A DNA stretch of 64,000 bases. Origin: Evernia prunastri. Lineage: Eukaryota; Ascomycota; Lecanoromycetes; Lecanorales; Parmeliaceae. Shown here piece by piece: positions 22,464 through 33,819 of the stretch. The DNA lies in the NCBI GenBank assembly GCA_003184365.1, contig NKYR01000076.1, positions 62,001 to 126,000 on the forward strand, read 5' to 3'. Below the pieces are notes generated by a model. The model was not told where the DNA came from, did not search any database, and was given only the letters and a program-made list of their open reading frames with translations. The position numbers and the translations under genes are program-made. Each line of letters opens with the position of its first letter. Positions within the stretch are counted from its first letter, which is position 1.

Positions 22464-23429
22464 ATCACGAAATTTGTAGGTTCCGTCAGCGGCAAAAAAG
22501 GCATGCGCTGATGTTCCTTTGCGTAGCTACTTATGACCCTTAGCATCGCGGAGGGATGGGGGCTGATGCACCGTTTTGCCAACTCACTTTCTTTCACTTT
22601 TTCTTTTCCTTTTGATTTTTCCCTTTTTTCCTTCTCTCCCCCCATTTTGCCTTTTTTTCCCCTTTTCCGTTTCTTCCGTTTTTTACAAGCAATGGCTGGT
22701 ATCCAAGAAGAATGAACCCACCTCAAGCCATGTCCCTGTGGCCAACTTCCGGTTCAAGGCGGTAGAAAGAAACAGGATAACATCCCTAAGAGCTGAGGGC
22801 TGCGACTACATTCGGATATCTCCATGGTTCCAAGTGGCGAGAGGAGAGAGACTGGCAAGGTGACGAGGAAGCCTAGGATAAAGGTTAGCGGTAGATTATA
22901 GTCTGTTGAGAGTCTTTGGAATAAAGATGAGATATGTGTTTTCGAACGACTCCGGTTGTACTGTACTACAAAAATTGCTATGACACGTATTGTTCACCTG
23001 TCCTTCCCGGCCGTGCGAAAGGATTGACATCAAGTGCTTTACCAAACCCTGAATCCGAACGCATATGGGTGCCGGCCGGCCTCACCCTATCCACTGTGAA
23101 AGCGTTTGAACCCAACCCGGACCGAGCCAGTCTTTGCGACAGACTTGTCTACATACTTGGGAAAGCGTGGGTCTTCAGAAACGCATCTGATCTAGCTACT
23201 CGTGGTATGAATAATATACAGACCCGCCCATTGCTATGGAACAATATGCATGCAACAGAAAAACGCAAGAAGCTCCGCTGTGATACATTTTACAACGCAT
23301 TGGGCACCCCCCCTGATCCCATGAAAAGCTTCTCTCTCTCATCACTGAAATCATCCTGTTTCACTCCTTATTTTTGAGGGAGTGCATCAACCCTGCCTTT
23401 CACGCTCGTGACCGCTCCCCGAGGCTCAG
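22464..23429. other. Convergent intergenic region with a pyrimidine-rich tract
   Basis: Between the AAA gene and the 3' end of the Ala/Gly-rich gene. A T/C-rich stretch lies at 22580-22685. A 147-codon open frame at 22934-23377 has no motif, no plausible composition and is not supported. Nothing else was recognised. Confidence 0.55.
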
Positions 23430-24194
23430 CTACTTCTTCCCCGTCACAGTTCCAGCAGGCTTCTTCGCCGCGCCAGCAGCTCCGCCTCCCCTCCCCGTCA
23501 CGCCTCCCCCGACCTTGCCACCACGCCCCGCCGCAGCCGCAGGTGCCTTCTTCGCCGCGGCATTCGTCGCCCCACCCGCGGGACCCTTCAACGCCTCCGC
23601 CCTCCCCGTGACCTTGCCCCCTCTCCCGGCCGCATTCCCCGCAGCACCCTTCTTCGCAGCCGCCGGCGCCGGCGCCACTCCCTGCGCCTTTCCAGCAGCA
23701 CCACCAGCAGCAGTCCCACCACCCGCCGCCTTCTTCCTACCATAATTCTCCTTCGCGGCCGCGATCGCCTTAGCCCTCGCATCAGCCGCGACCTGCGCCC
23801 CGACCGCGCTCCTCGCCTTCCCTTGCTCCGCCTTCCCCTGCGCGCCCGCCGCCGGCGGCGCGATGGCCTTCTGCTCCGTCGTCGGCTTGCCCTTGTAGGG
23901 CGTGTAGCTGGAGAAGCCGCCCGAGCGCGCGGCCTCTTTGCTCTTGGCGAGGCCGAGCGGGTTGCCGGCGGAGCCGACGCGGGGCCCGACGGCGCCCGTC
24001 GCGTCTTTGACGTAGTTGGCGCCGTCGTTGACGTAGGAGCCCCAGCCGCCCGCGGCGCCCGCGATGCCGTCGCCGACGTTGCGGCCCGTTTGGGATATGC
24101 CGTCGCCGACGGATTGGATGGCGCCGCCGACGGCGGTGCCGGCACCGGCCACGGTGGTGTCGACGGCGTTCCAGAAGGGGTCGAGGAGGCCCAT
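23430..24194 (-). CDS. Small Ala/Gly/Lys-rich basic protein, unrecognised
   Basis: A single exon of 254 residues starting MGLLDPFWNAVD. Residues 10-75 contain Gly/Asn/Asp-rich near-repeats (GDGISQTGRN, VNDGANYVKDATGA) reminiscent of LEA or amphipathic stress proteins. Residues about 105-254 are Ala, Gly and Lys/Arg repeats (KVTGRAEALKG, AAGRGGKVGGG) like histone H1 or RGG-type tails, strongly basic. No signal peptide, transmembrane segment or enzyme motif was seen. The GC content of the exon is much higher than its surroundings, so long open frames appear on the opposite strand; they are shadows. Possible roles include nucleic-acid binding or desiccation protection, but neither is established. 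The ATG at 24194 is the only sensible start. Confidence 0.75.
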   Translation of the reverse strand: MGLLDPFWNAVDTTVAGAGTAVGGAIQSVGDGISQTGRNVGDGIAGAAGGWGSYVNDGANYVKDATGAVGPRVGSAGNPLGLAKSKEAARSGGFSSYTPYKGKPTTEQKAIAPPAAGAQGKAEQGKARSAVGAQVAADARAKAIAAAKENYGRKKAAGGGTAAGGAAGKAQGVAPAPAAAKKGAAGNAAGRGGKVTGRAEALKGPAGGATNAAAKKAPAAAAGRGGKVGGGVTGRGGGAAGAAKKPAGTVTGKK

Positions 24195-25335
24195 GGTTGT
24201 TGGGGTTTGTGGGGTGGTGGTTGTTGGGGTTGCTGTGGTTGTTCTAGGTGGAGAGGATGGGGATGCGTGGGATGTAGTGATTTGAAGGGGAAGAAGTGTT
24301 GTTTGAGTTGAGTTGTGTAGTGAAGGAAGAGAAAATGTTGCAGATGTGGAGAGCAGTCAGGATGTCAAGTTGAAGAGAGCGCGTGTGGAACAGGATTGAG
24401 ATTCAGGGTCCTCAATGACGTGGATAAACAGGGGTATGATTGGTTAGACAGTCACAAACAGGCTTGGCAACGATTGTTATGCAGGAACATTGTACTCAGG
24501 ACACTTAGCCCATTTAAGAAAAGGCGCTCTTTTTTTATTCTACATATCTCCTCGAATAAATGATCAATGAAAATAATTTTGGTATAGAAGTTTTCCTTCT
24601 GATAAATCCTTATAAATTTGTAGTCTAAAGCATCTTGAATTTCTTTCTCGTTGTCAAGTTATGACATGGTGATCTTGGGCGACCTTACTTAAGTGTCCCG
24701 AGACTAAAAACCGGCCTGAGTAATTATTTTTATGCATGCGCACAGTACTTCCTACGTGGATTCTGTTGGTTCACACAGGCAAATAATTTCAACACTCTGT
24801 TCGCTCACTTTTAGATGTTTCACCCTACTGCAGGTCCCTGCTGTGTCTATGCTGTCCATGCAATTCTCACTTGAGTGGCTCTTGGTTTTGCGCCTACGAG
24901 CCCTGCGCGAAAGCAGCTCCCATTTATATGTTCTTGGAGTGGTATCGAGGAGGTGTCCGCTCTGGGTTGGACGAGCCCCCCTTGTCCCTCTTCTGCCCTT
25001 CCCAAGTTGCCCCCACGGAAGAAGGCTGAAAGAACAAGTGCGGGTACCGGAGAGGTATAGTTGAATGAGAGAAGAAGGAGTTGAAGGACTTGTACTTGGT
25101 TTCCATCATGGGCGTGAGGAAAGGGAATAAGTTGTCCAGTGTACTCCACAAAACATAAATCATTGGGATCCTCCTCGGTTGAGTTGGGAACCCATATCAT
25201 TATCCATTGTTCTCAATCTGTTTGGCTTGACACAATGGTCATATCGACCACCGTTCCCTAGCTACCTACGAAGGTTGGGAGCGGGCCAATGGTTTGTTCG
25301 ATCTCGGCACTTCCGTCAAAGTCCCTCCTACCCGC
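24195..25335. other. Intergenic region, promoter of the Ala/Gly/Lys-rich gene
   Basis: The left part should hold the promoter of the minus-strand gene at 24194; an AT-rich stretch lies at 24520-24660. Small open frames at 24732-25200 have no recognisable product. The right end is the 3' flank of the F-box gene. Confidence 0.5.
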
Positions 25336-27171
25336 TTACGTGTAAGTGGAGGTTAACGTCTCCAGCTTGGCATTGAGGTCCTCGTTCACCACCTCACTGA
25401 TGACATGGACCACCACCCACTCAAAGCCCGCACCCTGCTTCGTCATCACTAACCTCTTAAGCCAGTCTTGTACAGCCCCGCGCGTTCTCTCATATGTCCA
25501 GCATTTGAATTCTTGGGCCACGAAGTGGTCGATTCTTGTGAAGATGGTCAGACGTCGGAGATTGCGATACCCAGCCAATGCAGATATCGGATCAGCACGA
25601 TTCTGGTTCCTCAGCTCCGCAACTTCTTTCTTACGGCGGTTCAGCTTCCAAAGCATGTACTCATCATCCGCTTGAGTGATATTGATACCCTGCTCTTTGG
25701 CCGTCGCTTTCACGCCGCTGTTCCGCAGGTTGCAAGCGGAGCCCCGTCCTTCAATTCTCTCCATGCGATAAGCAGTGGTATACCATGAAGGTATCTCCTG
25801 TGGTACTGATTTGCCCAATGCCCCATCTTGACACTTGTCTTGATTGCGCTTGACATTTTCGGCCCTACCCGTCGAGTGCGTGATGATGATAGATCCAGGT
25901 GTCGTAGCGGTCTCAGTTGTAGACTTGGAGCTGATTGCCAACCTCTGTGGACTATTTGGCAGTGCCAGATCAACTTCGAGCTCCATCAGTCTTGGACAAC
26001 CCGAGCCGATAACCTTCAATTGGTCAAAATTTAACGGTGTCCACCAATCCCTAAGGTGTAGACCAAAGGATCTAAGTCTCAGGTTGCGGAGATGCGAGCA
26101 GTTTCGCGCGAGGGCGGAGATTATGTCGGACTTCTGAGTATCGCAGCTTATTTTGAGCTCCTCTATGGCGGTAGTGTGCTTCACAAGGTTACACAACAGT
26201 TGGCTTTTGCTTTTGTAATCCGTCGCTTCGCCAGCGCACGCATCGATAAAAGTCTTCAACCCGCGGAACTGTTGAGGAGGTATGCCGAAGAGGAATTCAG
26301 TCACCCGAACAATCCTCAGCTCGAGATGAGTGATGTTAGACCAGTCCCATAACATGGTGTCGTCCTCCCACATTGAGCGGTTCCAATTGTAGTCATCAAT
26401 TACGAGCGTCTTCAGAGCTGGAAGGTATTTGTCATTCTCATCTCGGTGTACCTCAATTGTCGGGTTACCCAGTGGGTAACGTTCAAATTTTCCCCGGACA
26501 AGATGGAGTTCCTGCAAGTTTGGTCGCTCAAAGAGCAACCCCTGGACATTAGGAAGTTCCAGTCTCTCCCAGGCAGCAATTTTGCATACGACCAAATTCG
26601 AAAGGGGAAATTCTGTGTAATGCTGTGGTCGGTAGGTTGAGGCTCGAATTCCCTCAAACTGGAGCTGTACGTTAGGCCAGGTCTTGCACAAAGCAGGACC
26701 GATCAAGGAGTTGGCGGATCTATGAAGAGTCGTTGCTTCGGGACCCCAGAAGGCCCATCTAGTTCCGAATCAAATTAGTAGTTGAAGAAAAGGGGCAGCG
26801 GATCTGACCTACGTGAATGATTGGAGATTCTCCATCGACCTAATGAGCTTTGCTACTAACGACCAGTCCAAATTGCGCTCTACCGTTAGATGTCTTGCGT
26901 GATTCGTGACATCGCGAGCGACTTGAAACTGTACGATTGAGGGATCATACAGCTCTGCCTTGAACGCGAAAGGCGCAATTATACGATCCGTGAGGTGTAC
27001 ATCGCGGCAGGCCAGTGGCACTATAAGAGCGTCAAATAGCTTGGATACAACTCGTAGATTAGGAATATGCTGAATCTTGTGCAGTTCTTCAAGGATGAGT
27101 AGGATGACGTCTGCAGGAAGCTCTTGTGTACCTAGGAAGAGGTGGGAGTGCATTGAGAGGACATCCATCAT
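25336..27171 (-). CDS. F-box protein with leucine-rich C-terminal region
   Basis: Exons 27171-26813 and 26758-25336 encode 593 residues; the intron has GTAGGT and CTAG ends and joins LQSFT to WAFWGPE in frame. An F-box-like motif occupies about residues 17-60 (LPADVILLILEELHKI ... LRVVSKLFDALIVPLACRDVHL), the usual position for SCF substrate receptors of filamentous fungi. The rest has irregular leucine-rich repeats (NLQELHLVRGKF, ALKTLVIDDYNW, HLRNLRLRSFG, RLMELEVDL), expected to form the substrate-binding face. By family knowledge it would bring a target to an SCF ubiquitin ligase through Skp1; the target is unknown. The start was set at the first ATG of the frame (27171, followed by a second at 27168), because the frame further upstream has no ATG. 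Such F-box genes are numerous and fast-evolving in ascomycetes. Confidence 0.85.
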
Positions 27172-27789
27172 AGAGTACCTTTTGGTGGGCTTCACCGATG
27201 TCGATATTCTATAACCGGAAGCTTCGCAAGATGTCAATAAATAGCGGGAGTGATATTTGGTGAAGAAGGAGAATAGGGCACCAGGTGTGGGGATCTAGCT
27301 TGGCACATTTGTGTTGAGTTTTTGAACTGCGTTCGACACGCAGCCTGTCTCCAAATTTGTGGTGTTAGGAATCAGCGGTCAAACGATATCTCAGCGGGGC
27401 ACAGCAGTGATTATAGAGAATACATATTGAGGTAAAGAGTGGCAGCTACATGAATGCAACCGTGAATAACAGTGCTAAATACACAAGACAAGTACTAGGC
27501 AAGCATGAAGTGCATGGAAGACACCTCGGCACTAGGCAAATAAGCGAGCACGCTAACAAAATCCTCAAGAATATCAACGCATGGTCTTCACACAAACTCC
27601 AAACAAAACCGAATCATGACGTCCAGGACAGAGCATTGCACCATTCAATCGCCATCCAATACTTCATGACGCCCGCGTCTGAAAAGAATTGGATGACTCC
27701 GATGCTCGGCGCTGCCCCAAGATACAGCCCTTCCATTTCCCCCTCCGCCTCCCCGCCGCCCTCCTCCCTTGATCCACCCACACCACCCA
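27172..27789. other. Intergenic region upstream of the F-box gene
   Basis: Promoter side of the F-box gene. An open frame on the plus strand (27450-27911) runs through the poly-C tract and reads polyproline there; it is not credible as a gene. No other element was recognised. Confidence 0.5.
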
Positions 27790-27799
27790 ACCCCCCCCN

Positions 27800-27834
<35 letters not shown>
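27790..27834. repeat. Poly-C tract with an unresolved base
   Basis: About 44 consecutive C on the plus strand, with an n at 27799. It is G-rich on the opposite strand and so can form G-quadruplex. The true length is uncertain, because such homopolymers are poorly sequenced. Confidence 0.9.
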
Positions 27835-27836
<2 letters not shown>

Positions 27837-27849
27837 TTCCCCAAGGACC

Positions 27850-28134
27850 CTATTTGGCGGCGTGAACATTTCCCCAAATCATCTGCCAAGGAACCTGCGC
27901 CGCGGCGTTGATGGGACGAAAGAAGACCACGGTCACAATGTCTTTTTTCTTTAGTATCTCCATGATGGTGATGCCATGTCCCAATCCAGGCACGGGAAGC
28001 AGGTTCTTTTGATCGCGCTGTTGCACTATGGTGCCCGTCTCGCCCTTCTTTGGCTCTATTGCCACTGTGCATTCGCGCACATGTATCTCGTAATTTTTGT
28101 TACCGATGATGAGATCAACACGTTCAGGGTTCAT
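27850..28134 (-). CDS. Hypothetical small protein, weak support
   Basis: An ATG-initiated frame of 94 residues (MNPERVDLIIGNKNYEIHV ... QMIWGNVHAAK) ends 16 bp before the poly-C tract. Its composition is protein-like, with alternating hydrophobic and charged stretches (DIVTVVFFRPINAAAQVPW), but no domain was recognised. It lies between the poly-C tract and a minisatellite, so it may be a remnant or a short lineage-specific gene, or the first exon of a gene disrupted by repeats. There is no splice evidence for more exons. Confidence 0.3.
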   Translation of the reverse strand: MNPERVDLIIGNKNYEIHVRECTVAIEPKKGETGTIVQQRDQKNLLPVPGLGHGITIMEILKKKDIVTVVFFRPINAAAQVPWQMIWGNVHAAK

Positions 28135-28189
28135 CGTGACTGATGTCCAGTGACTTGGTGTTGCTGATTGCGGGTGGTGTGATTGCGCG

Positions 28190-28425
28190 GAGAGCGTACA
28201 ATATGTGGATGCTGACGATTGTGGAGGAGTATGGATGTTGGCGTGTGTGAATGCTGATGTGTACAGAGGTGTATGGATGTCGGCGTGTGTGGATGCTGAT
28301 GTGTATGGATGCTGATGTGTATGGAGGAGTATGGTTGTTGGCGTGTGTGGATGCGGAAGTGTATGAAGGCTTATGGATGTTGCTGTGTGTGGATGCTTGT
28401 GTTTGTCAATCCTGATGTCTGTGAA
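28190..28425. repeat. Degenerate GT-rich minisatellite
   Basis: Irregular copies of units such as GTGTATGGATG, TTGGCGTGTGTGGATGCTGA and GTATGGAGGAGTATGG follow each other with a variable period of roughly 18-36 bp. No coding potential is associated. Confidence 0.75.
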
Positions 28426-28612
28426 GACGCTTGTGGTGTACGGATGAGAAAATCTGTATGCAAATATGTGTAGAGTCCTGCTCTCTCTCTCTCTCTTTGT
28501 GTGCTTGCTGATGGATATGAAAGAAAAGACAGAAGAGCAGGGAGATTTCCTCCTTTTTATACTTGAAAGTCACATAAGCTTGGGGGGTGAGATAACACAG
28601 CGCCAGAATGGA

Positions 28613-29075
28613 GACTGGAAGGGTCGAAACATGCTCAAACGAAGAAAAGCAGAAAATGTCAGAGACTGGCGGTTTCAACTCTCACGGTCGTTGCTAAACC
28701 AAAGGGAGATGAGCAGGTTTTGTCAGATCCCGGCACCGTGCTGGCATCTGGAAACTGGAAGAAGGGTCGAAACGTGCTCAAACGAAAAAAAAAGGCAGGA
28801 AATGTCCGAGATTGGGAGGTTTCACATCTCACGGTCGTTGACTGAATTGAAAGGGAAATGAGCAGGATCTGTCAGATTCCCGCAGCGTGGTGTGGGGACC
28901 GGTCGGTATCTATGATTACACAGCCCGATAGCACAGGCTGGACAAGAATGGTCTGGAGGGCTTGAAACGTTCGGAGCGAATGACCCGCTGGAAAGTGCCA
29001 GTGCCAGTGCCTCGGGTGGGGAGTTTTCACCCTGAGGTCGTATCTGAATCGAAGACAAAAAGGTCAGGATTCGTC
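28613..29075. repeat. Three diverged tandem units of about 140 bp
   Basis: The units start near 28613, 28753 and 28949. The first two share TCGAAACnTGCTCAAACGA, CTCACGGTCGTTG and GAGATGAGCAGG/GAAATGAGCAGG blocks and differ mainly by substitutions and small indels. The third is more degraded. A CT-dinucleotide run sits just upstream at about 28480-28496. The function is unknown. Confidence 0.6.
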
Positions 29076-29481
29076 ATGGATTCTGCTTGCCAGCCGTGGC
29101 CATCGTACTTTCTCGCGTTTAGTGCTTTTCGACCTCGGGGGACGGATTGGAGACCAGGATTATGTAAAAGCTCTGATAGTCAATCAAGCCTCTGTGGTCG
29201 TTGCAGTTTTCATCGTTGCAATCATTGGCTCGGGCATTACCTACCACCTTCAACGCATCTCGATATAAGGTATCATAGCCCTGAATTAAAGTAGTTGAAA
29301 CACAATTACACCTTGTGACTTCAGATACATACCAAAAGTGAAGATCGCAAAGGCATTCTTTCAAAACGTTTCTCTCGACCCTGATTCGCGGCTTCCGCCT
29401 TCTCAGCTAGCGCCATCGACATCCTTCCTTCAGCCTATACATGTACGCTAAGCTCCAACCACTGAGACCATCATGCTTTGA
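29076..29481. other. Intergenic region, 3' flank of EFR3
   Basis: No supported gene. A plus-strand open stretch without ATG (29086-29268) reads a hydrophobic segment resembling a membrane helix and may be a relic exon. Confidence 0.4.
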
Positions 29482-32400
29482 TTAATAAGGCGGTCTCCCA
29501 ACACCGCTCACATTTCTACTCCTTTCACCGGCGGACACGGCATCGATACTCCCCAACAATGCACTGACATCCACGCCCCTCTTCCGGCCTACACTTGCAT
29601 GCTTTGACTGCTTGACTTCATTTGGCCTGTGTTCTGTGTGATGATGTTGATGTTGCTGTGGCTGCTGTGGCTGCACGGAAGGGTTTCCCATACTGAGCGG
29701 TCTGGTAGGGAAGGCCGTGACGTTCGCCGGCAATGGCGGCACCGGTGGGACTTCATCCTGGACAAATTCCTCGCCCGAGAGGCGTGGATGTACGATCTCT
29801 CCCCTCAAAGCTGCAGCATTCGCGTTTGGATCTTCGCCAGAGCTGGAGGTAGAGGGACGCCGAAGGGAACGTTGGGTAGATGATTTGCCTGGGGACATCT
29901 CCCCTGAGTGCGGTCGAGATCGAGGGTGGGTTACCCAGCTTGTGCGGGAGTGGATGCTCGAGGCTGCATGGTTGGAAATAGGTGCAGGATGGGTGTTGGG
30001 GGTGGTTTCTGCGAGTGGGTTTGAGGCGGGGGCTGGAAGAGGACGGGAGAGGTCACCTTCAGAGGCAGATTCGAAGCCCTCGGCACTGACAACAGAATCG
30101 GAGCTAGAAGAGATACTTCTACGATGTTTATTTTCTGGGGGTGTGAAGTCGTGGCGAGCGGTGCTGTGGCGGAGAGGACTTGCGCCCCGAACATTGAGGG
30201 TCCCGCCGGCGAGAACACGCTTGAGGTCGTCAACGCGAAGAGTTGTGTTCTGGTCTGAGCTACTGATAGGGGTTGGAGAGCCAGTATCGGGTGCACTGGA
30301 GCGGCGGTGCTGGTTTTGAAAAGCGAAGTTCAAGGCGTGTGGTTGTGAGGTGATGTCGTTTTCATTTGGAGGAGAGCGGGTGTGGACGGGAGTGCGCTCT
30401 CCATTCGGTGAGATACCTCTGGAGGTTTGACCGTTGATACCAAGATATTTCGATAGATTCGTCCCATTCCTCGAATTGAGAGAAATCGTGCGTGTTGATT
30501 CTTTCTCGACACTGGCAATGCAAAGCTCTTTGGACCAATCTGAGAGCATGGCATCGAGGATTCTAGGAGGCAGTTCATGGGTATTTCCATTCGAAGGGGT
30601 TGACATAGTGCCTTGAGAGGAAATTGGTGGCAAACTGAAGACTCGCCCAGGCGAAGCTGGAGGACTTGTAGGGGGCGAAGCTACTGTGCTAGCATAGGAA
30701 TCCGCGATACGATCCACCATGGCGGGACGCGAGTCAAACGGCTTTAGCGACTCTGTTTGCAGCACAGGTAATGGGATCTTTTCCGAGAGAGGACGTGATG
30801 CAGCTGACATGATCTGCTCCAGTGGTAGAGGTGGCATTTGAATCGTGTCTAGCCACAATCCATGTTGTTTCCGTCTGGAGATTTCGCTCTGGACTGCAAA
30901 GCCCACATTTGACGTGTCAAAGTCGAACTTGTCGCACAAGGCCCAAAAGTACCCATGAACGAGACTGCCAACATTTAGCTTCGCAATGGGTGTCGATATC
31001 AGTTCGTCCACGTTGATGTCTTCTTGAAGCCGCATGATCATCGGCAATCCTGTCTTGACTGCATTGACACCTAGCTTCTCAACAAGTTTAACAAGGAGGA
31101 GGTGAATCAGCAGTAGGTCAGACCCCGATTCTGGCCCCTCGATAGCGTTGTCGTATATAGCTAAGTGTAGCAACTGCAAAAAGGTTGACTTGGCCGGCTT
31201 GCTCGTTTTATCACTCCTAGATGCAGTGGAGACGGCCCTTCGTGCCATCGTGTCTCGCCTGTCGCTGTTGACATCTGTCTTAGATGCAGTCCTCAAAAGT
31301 TTGCGTTTGTCCTCCAGGACACGAAGATCGTTGGAGCTCATCTCTAACCGAAGCCACGTCAGGAGCGCATCAACGTAGGCTCTTCGGACCCTTTTATCTT
31401 CATCTCGGAGGAGCCATTGGGTGCCATCCCATACCTGCACGCCGACTCGGTTGCGTCCAATTGCAGCACCGCTACTGACAGTACCCTTCATGTTGGCGAC
31501 CGTTAGCACTTCCTTAATTGCTTTAAGCGCAGTAACCCGTGCGGTTCCAAAGGAAAAGAAATCATCAGTGTCTGGATTTTCCTGCAGATGCACGGAAGCC
31601 TGGATAGCTCTTGCCGCTGCCTGGGGATATTCGATGGCTGCGGCTGCTGTCGTTATACCTGACATGGGAGAAGGCTTCAGACGGAGCAGGATAGCTGTGA
31701 TCATATCAGAGATCTGATCTGAATAGTAGATATGGGTTGCCAGGTCTCCAATGCATCTATGCAATCTGGAAAGCAGTTCTTGCCTATTTGACGACGGCAG
31801 TGACTCCTCGACTATTGTACCGTTTGTGTCTCCTTTGCTGGTTGATTGCAGCCCATCGATCAGATCTTCAGTGTCCTTGAAAAGATCAATGGCATCCGTC
31901 TGCTGATGATGCGGTAGAACATTCGATCCTTTACCGCCTAGCTGCAGAAGTAGAAGAATATGCTGGACCAGGCCCAGCAGTATGTCCATAATACTAAGCC
32001 CGATCATGTTGATGTTCGATCTGAGTAGCCATCCCACCAACGACACCAGCAGCAGTTGTTGTTCCATGTTCCCCTCAGCAATGGGACTCCTAACAAGCGT
32101 CTCCATCACTGTCACCAGCATGACAAAGCGATCCTGCACAGGTGCCCACCTAGTGCACATCTCCATTAACGTAGTTGCCCAGCTCCCATTGTGAACAGAC
32201 CTCGTGCTCTTACTTATTCCTACCCGTCGCTGCGGTACCGTACAGATAAATTTGAGCATCGCTCCAGTAGCCAGCCGTATCTGCCCTCGATTGTTGGCCA
32301 TGAAAATCTGTTTCAAGCTTCGCAGAGCCTGCAATCCCACCTCTTCTTCAGCCAGCCTATCTGCATCATCCGCTGTGCCGGTCACAGCGCCAGAGTTAGG

Positions 32401-33243
32401 TCTCGAGTTACTGTCGGCAGTCTGGACCGTGGCAATGCTCATCCGTCTCCTATGGGCTTGTTTTTCATCTTTGGTTTCAACGGCCTCGACCTTCCGCTGC
32501 AACTCGCGCAAATGCTCCTCATCTCCCGATTGTAGGGTCTGGAGGATGACTGGCATTATGATGTTCATCTGTCTCCCTCCATCCGCGCCTACAGCCTCGG
32601 AAGACGTGATACCCTTCAACGCCCGCAGCCCTGCGCTCCGCCATCTTATGGCTATTGGCGCAGTGAGTCCACCTTTTGGCTGGACAGGAGTTTTGAGCGC
32701 TGCGTAGCTCGCGTATGTCTTGACAATGTCCTCATATTGTCCAATATGTTGTTGGTCTGCTGCAAGTGTAGCGACCTCTTGATGCTCGCAGAAAGCTTCG
32801 AAGGTCGGTACGGATTCCTCCACCATAGACAGATCTTTCGAGCGGAGGACAGTAATGAGGATCCGAAGAATGTAAGGTGCATAGAGGGGGAGGTCTCGAG
32901 GAAGTTTCTCAATGAGCGCTTGAAGTATCTTGAGTGTGACCTGTACATTGCTACTCCCATCTCAGTCAGACCCATTATGTCCAATTGACCAGCGTCTACG
33001 GATTTCTCAGATGACGTACCCTATTTTTCCTTTCGAGACATCACTCGCAGCCTTTCTCTCCAAAAAAGCCCCGACCTTCTGAAGCTTGCTCCTCCTCGTG
33101 CTTGCATAGTAGAGCATGTAGCTGAGCTCGCTCGAATTTGGCTTCATATCTAGCACGTTTTTCTGAAAAGCAGGGTAGCATTTAAGGATTAAAACTTGGT
33201 GCTTTGGGCGACACTTTTGTCGCACAGCATGTGCGGCGAACAT
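29482..33243 (-). CDS. EFR3: EFR3-family plasma-membrane PI4-kinase anchor
   Basis: Exons 33243-33020 and 32950-29482 encode 1230 residues; the intron (GTACGT to GAGTAG) joins KGKIG to NVQVTLKIL in frame. In yeast, Efr3 anchors the Stt4-Ypp1 phosphatidylinositol 4-kinase complex at the plasma membrane. The N-terminus has the conserved basic, cysteine-containing start (AVRQKCRPKHQVLILKCYP) that mediates membrane binding, then PNSSELSYMLYYASTRRSKLQKVG, a family hallmark, followed by HEAT-like helical repeats to about residue 800. The last 400 residues are Ser/Pro-rich and disordered (SPGKSSTQRSLRRPSTSSSG), typical for regulatory phosphorylation. The ATG at 33243 reads MFAAHAVRQKC; homologues begin a few residues before AVRQKC, so the start is reasonable. 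It shares a divergent promoter with the methyltransferase gene. Confidence 0.93.
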
Positions 33244-33819
33244 CCTGGGGGTTTGGTTTCTGTGAGGTCTGCTGCAGTCAATTAGGCAGATTACCAATTT
33301 TGAGTGTAAACAAGGTGGGTATGTAACGGCTTTCGCGCTGACCAGAACATGAATACACCAAGAAGATTAAGATTAACAGAATTAAGCACCAGTGCACATT
33401 AAAGGAATTGATACAGAAGAAGACGTCGGCGTTGCTTGCCCTTCACCAGATCTCTGTGCTGTCAGCACAATGCATGGCGCGAGATTTGGCAGATCGGGCT
33501 TGGCAAGACAGGGAGGACAGGTTGTCCCGAGCCCACCACGCTACCACTTCCACAACCCACAATCCGGCATCTTATCAATCGGGCCTTCGCTGGCGACGGC
33601 GTCCTCCGATTTTCAATTGATGGAGAAACCAGCAGCGCTCTTGTCGAAGCCCCTCAGAGGATTCCAATTGAAGCTTCGGAGTTAACGACGGCGTTAATCC
33701 CTCTCCGTTCACCGTCCTCATTGAATTTCTCAATTGAATGGAGACCTCGTTGACCAGGCTTCCTCTCTGCTTATTATTCGGATGTCTGAAGATAGCTGGC
33801 TTGTTCCTCGATATCACTA
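33244..33819. promoter_or_regulatory. Divergent promoter between EFR3 and the methyltransferase
   Basis: 576 bp separate the two ATGs on opposite strands. Short open frames here have no motif. The motif TCAATTGA/GAATTTCTCAATTGAATG occurs around 33610-33745, but no known factor site can be claimed. Confidence 0.5.

Noticed and set aside
22934..23377. 147-codon open frame
   Set aside because: No motif, no splice or composition support; it lies between two convergent 3' ends.
23588..24311. Arg/Pro-rich open frames overlapping the Ala/Gly/Lys-rich gene
   Set aside because: Alternative frames of a GC-rich repetitive exon, without start context or family similarity.
27450..27911. Plus-strand frame with polyproline
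   Set aside because: The proline run is only the translated poly-C tract with an n; no domain on either side.
28190..29075. Possible CRISPR-like repeat-spacer pattern
   Set aside because: The units are contiguous degenerate tandem repeats without regular spacers, and the genome is eukaryotic.
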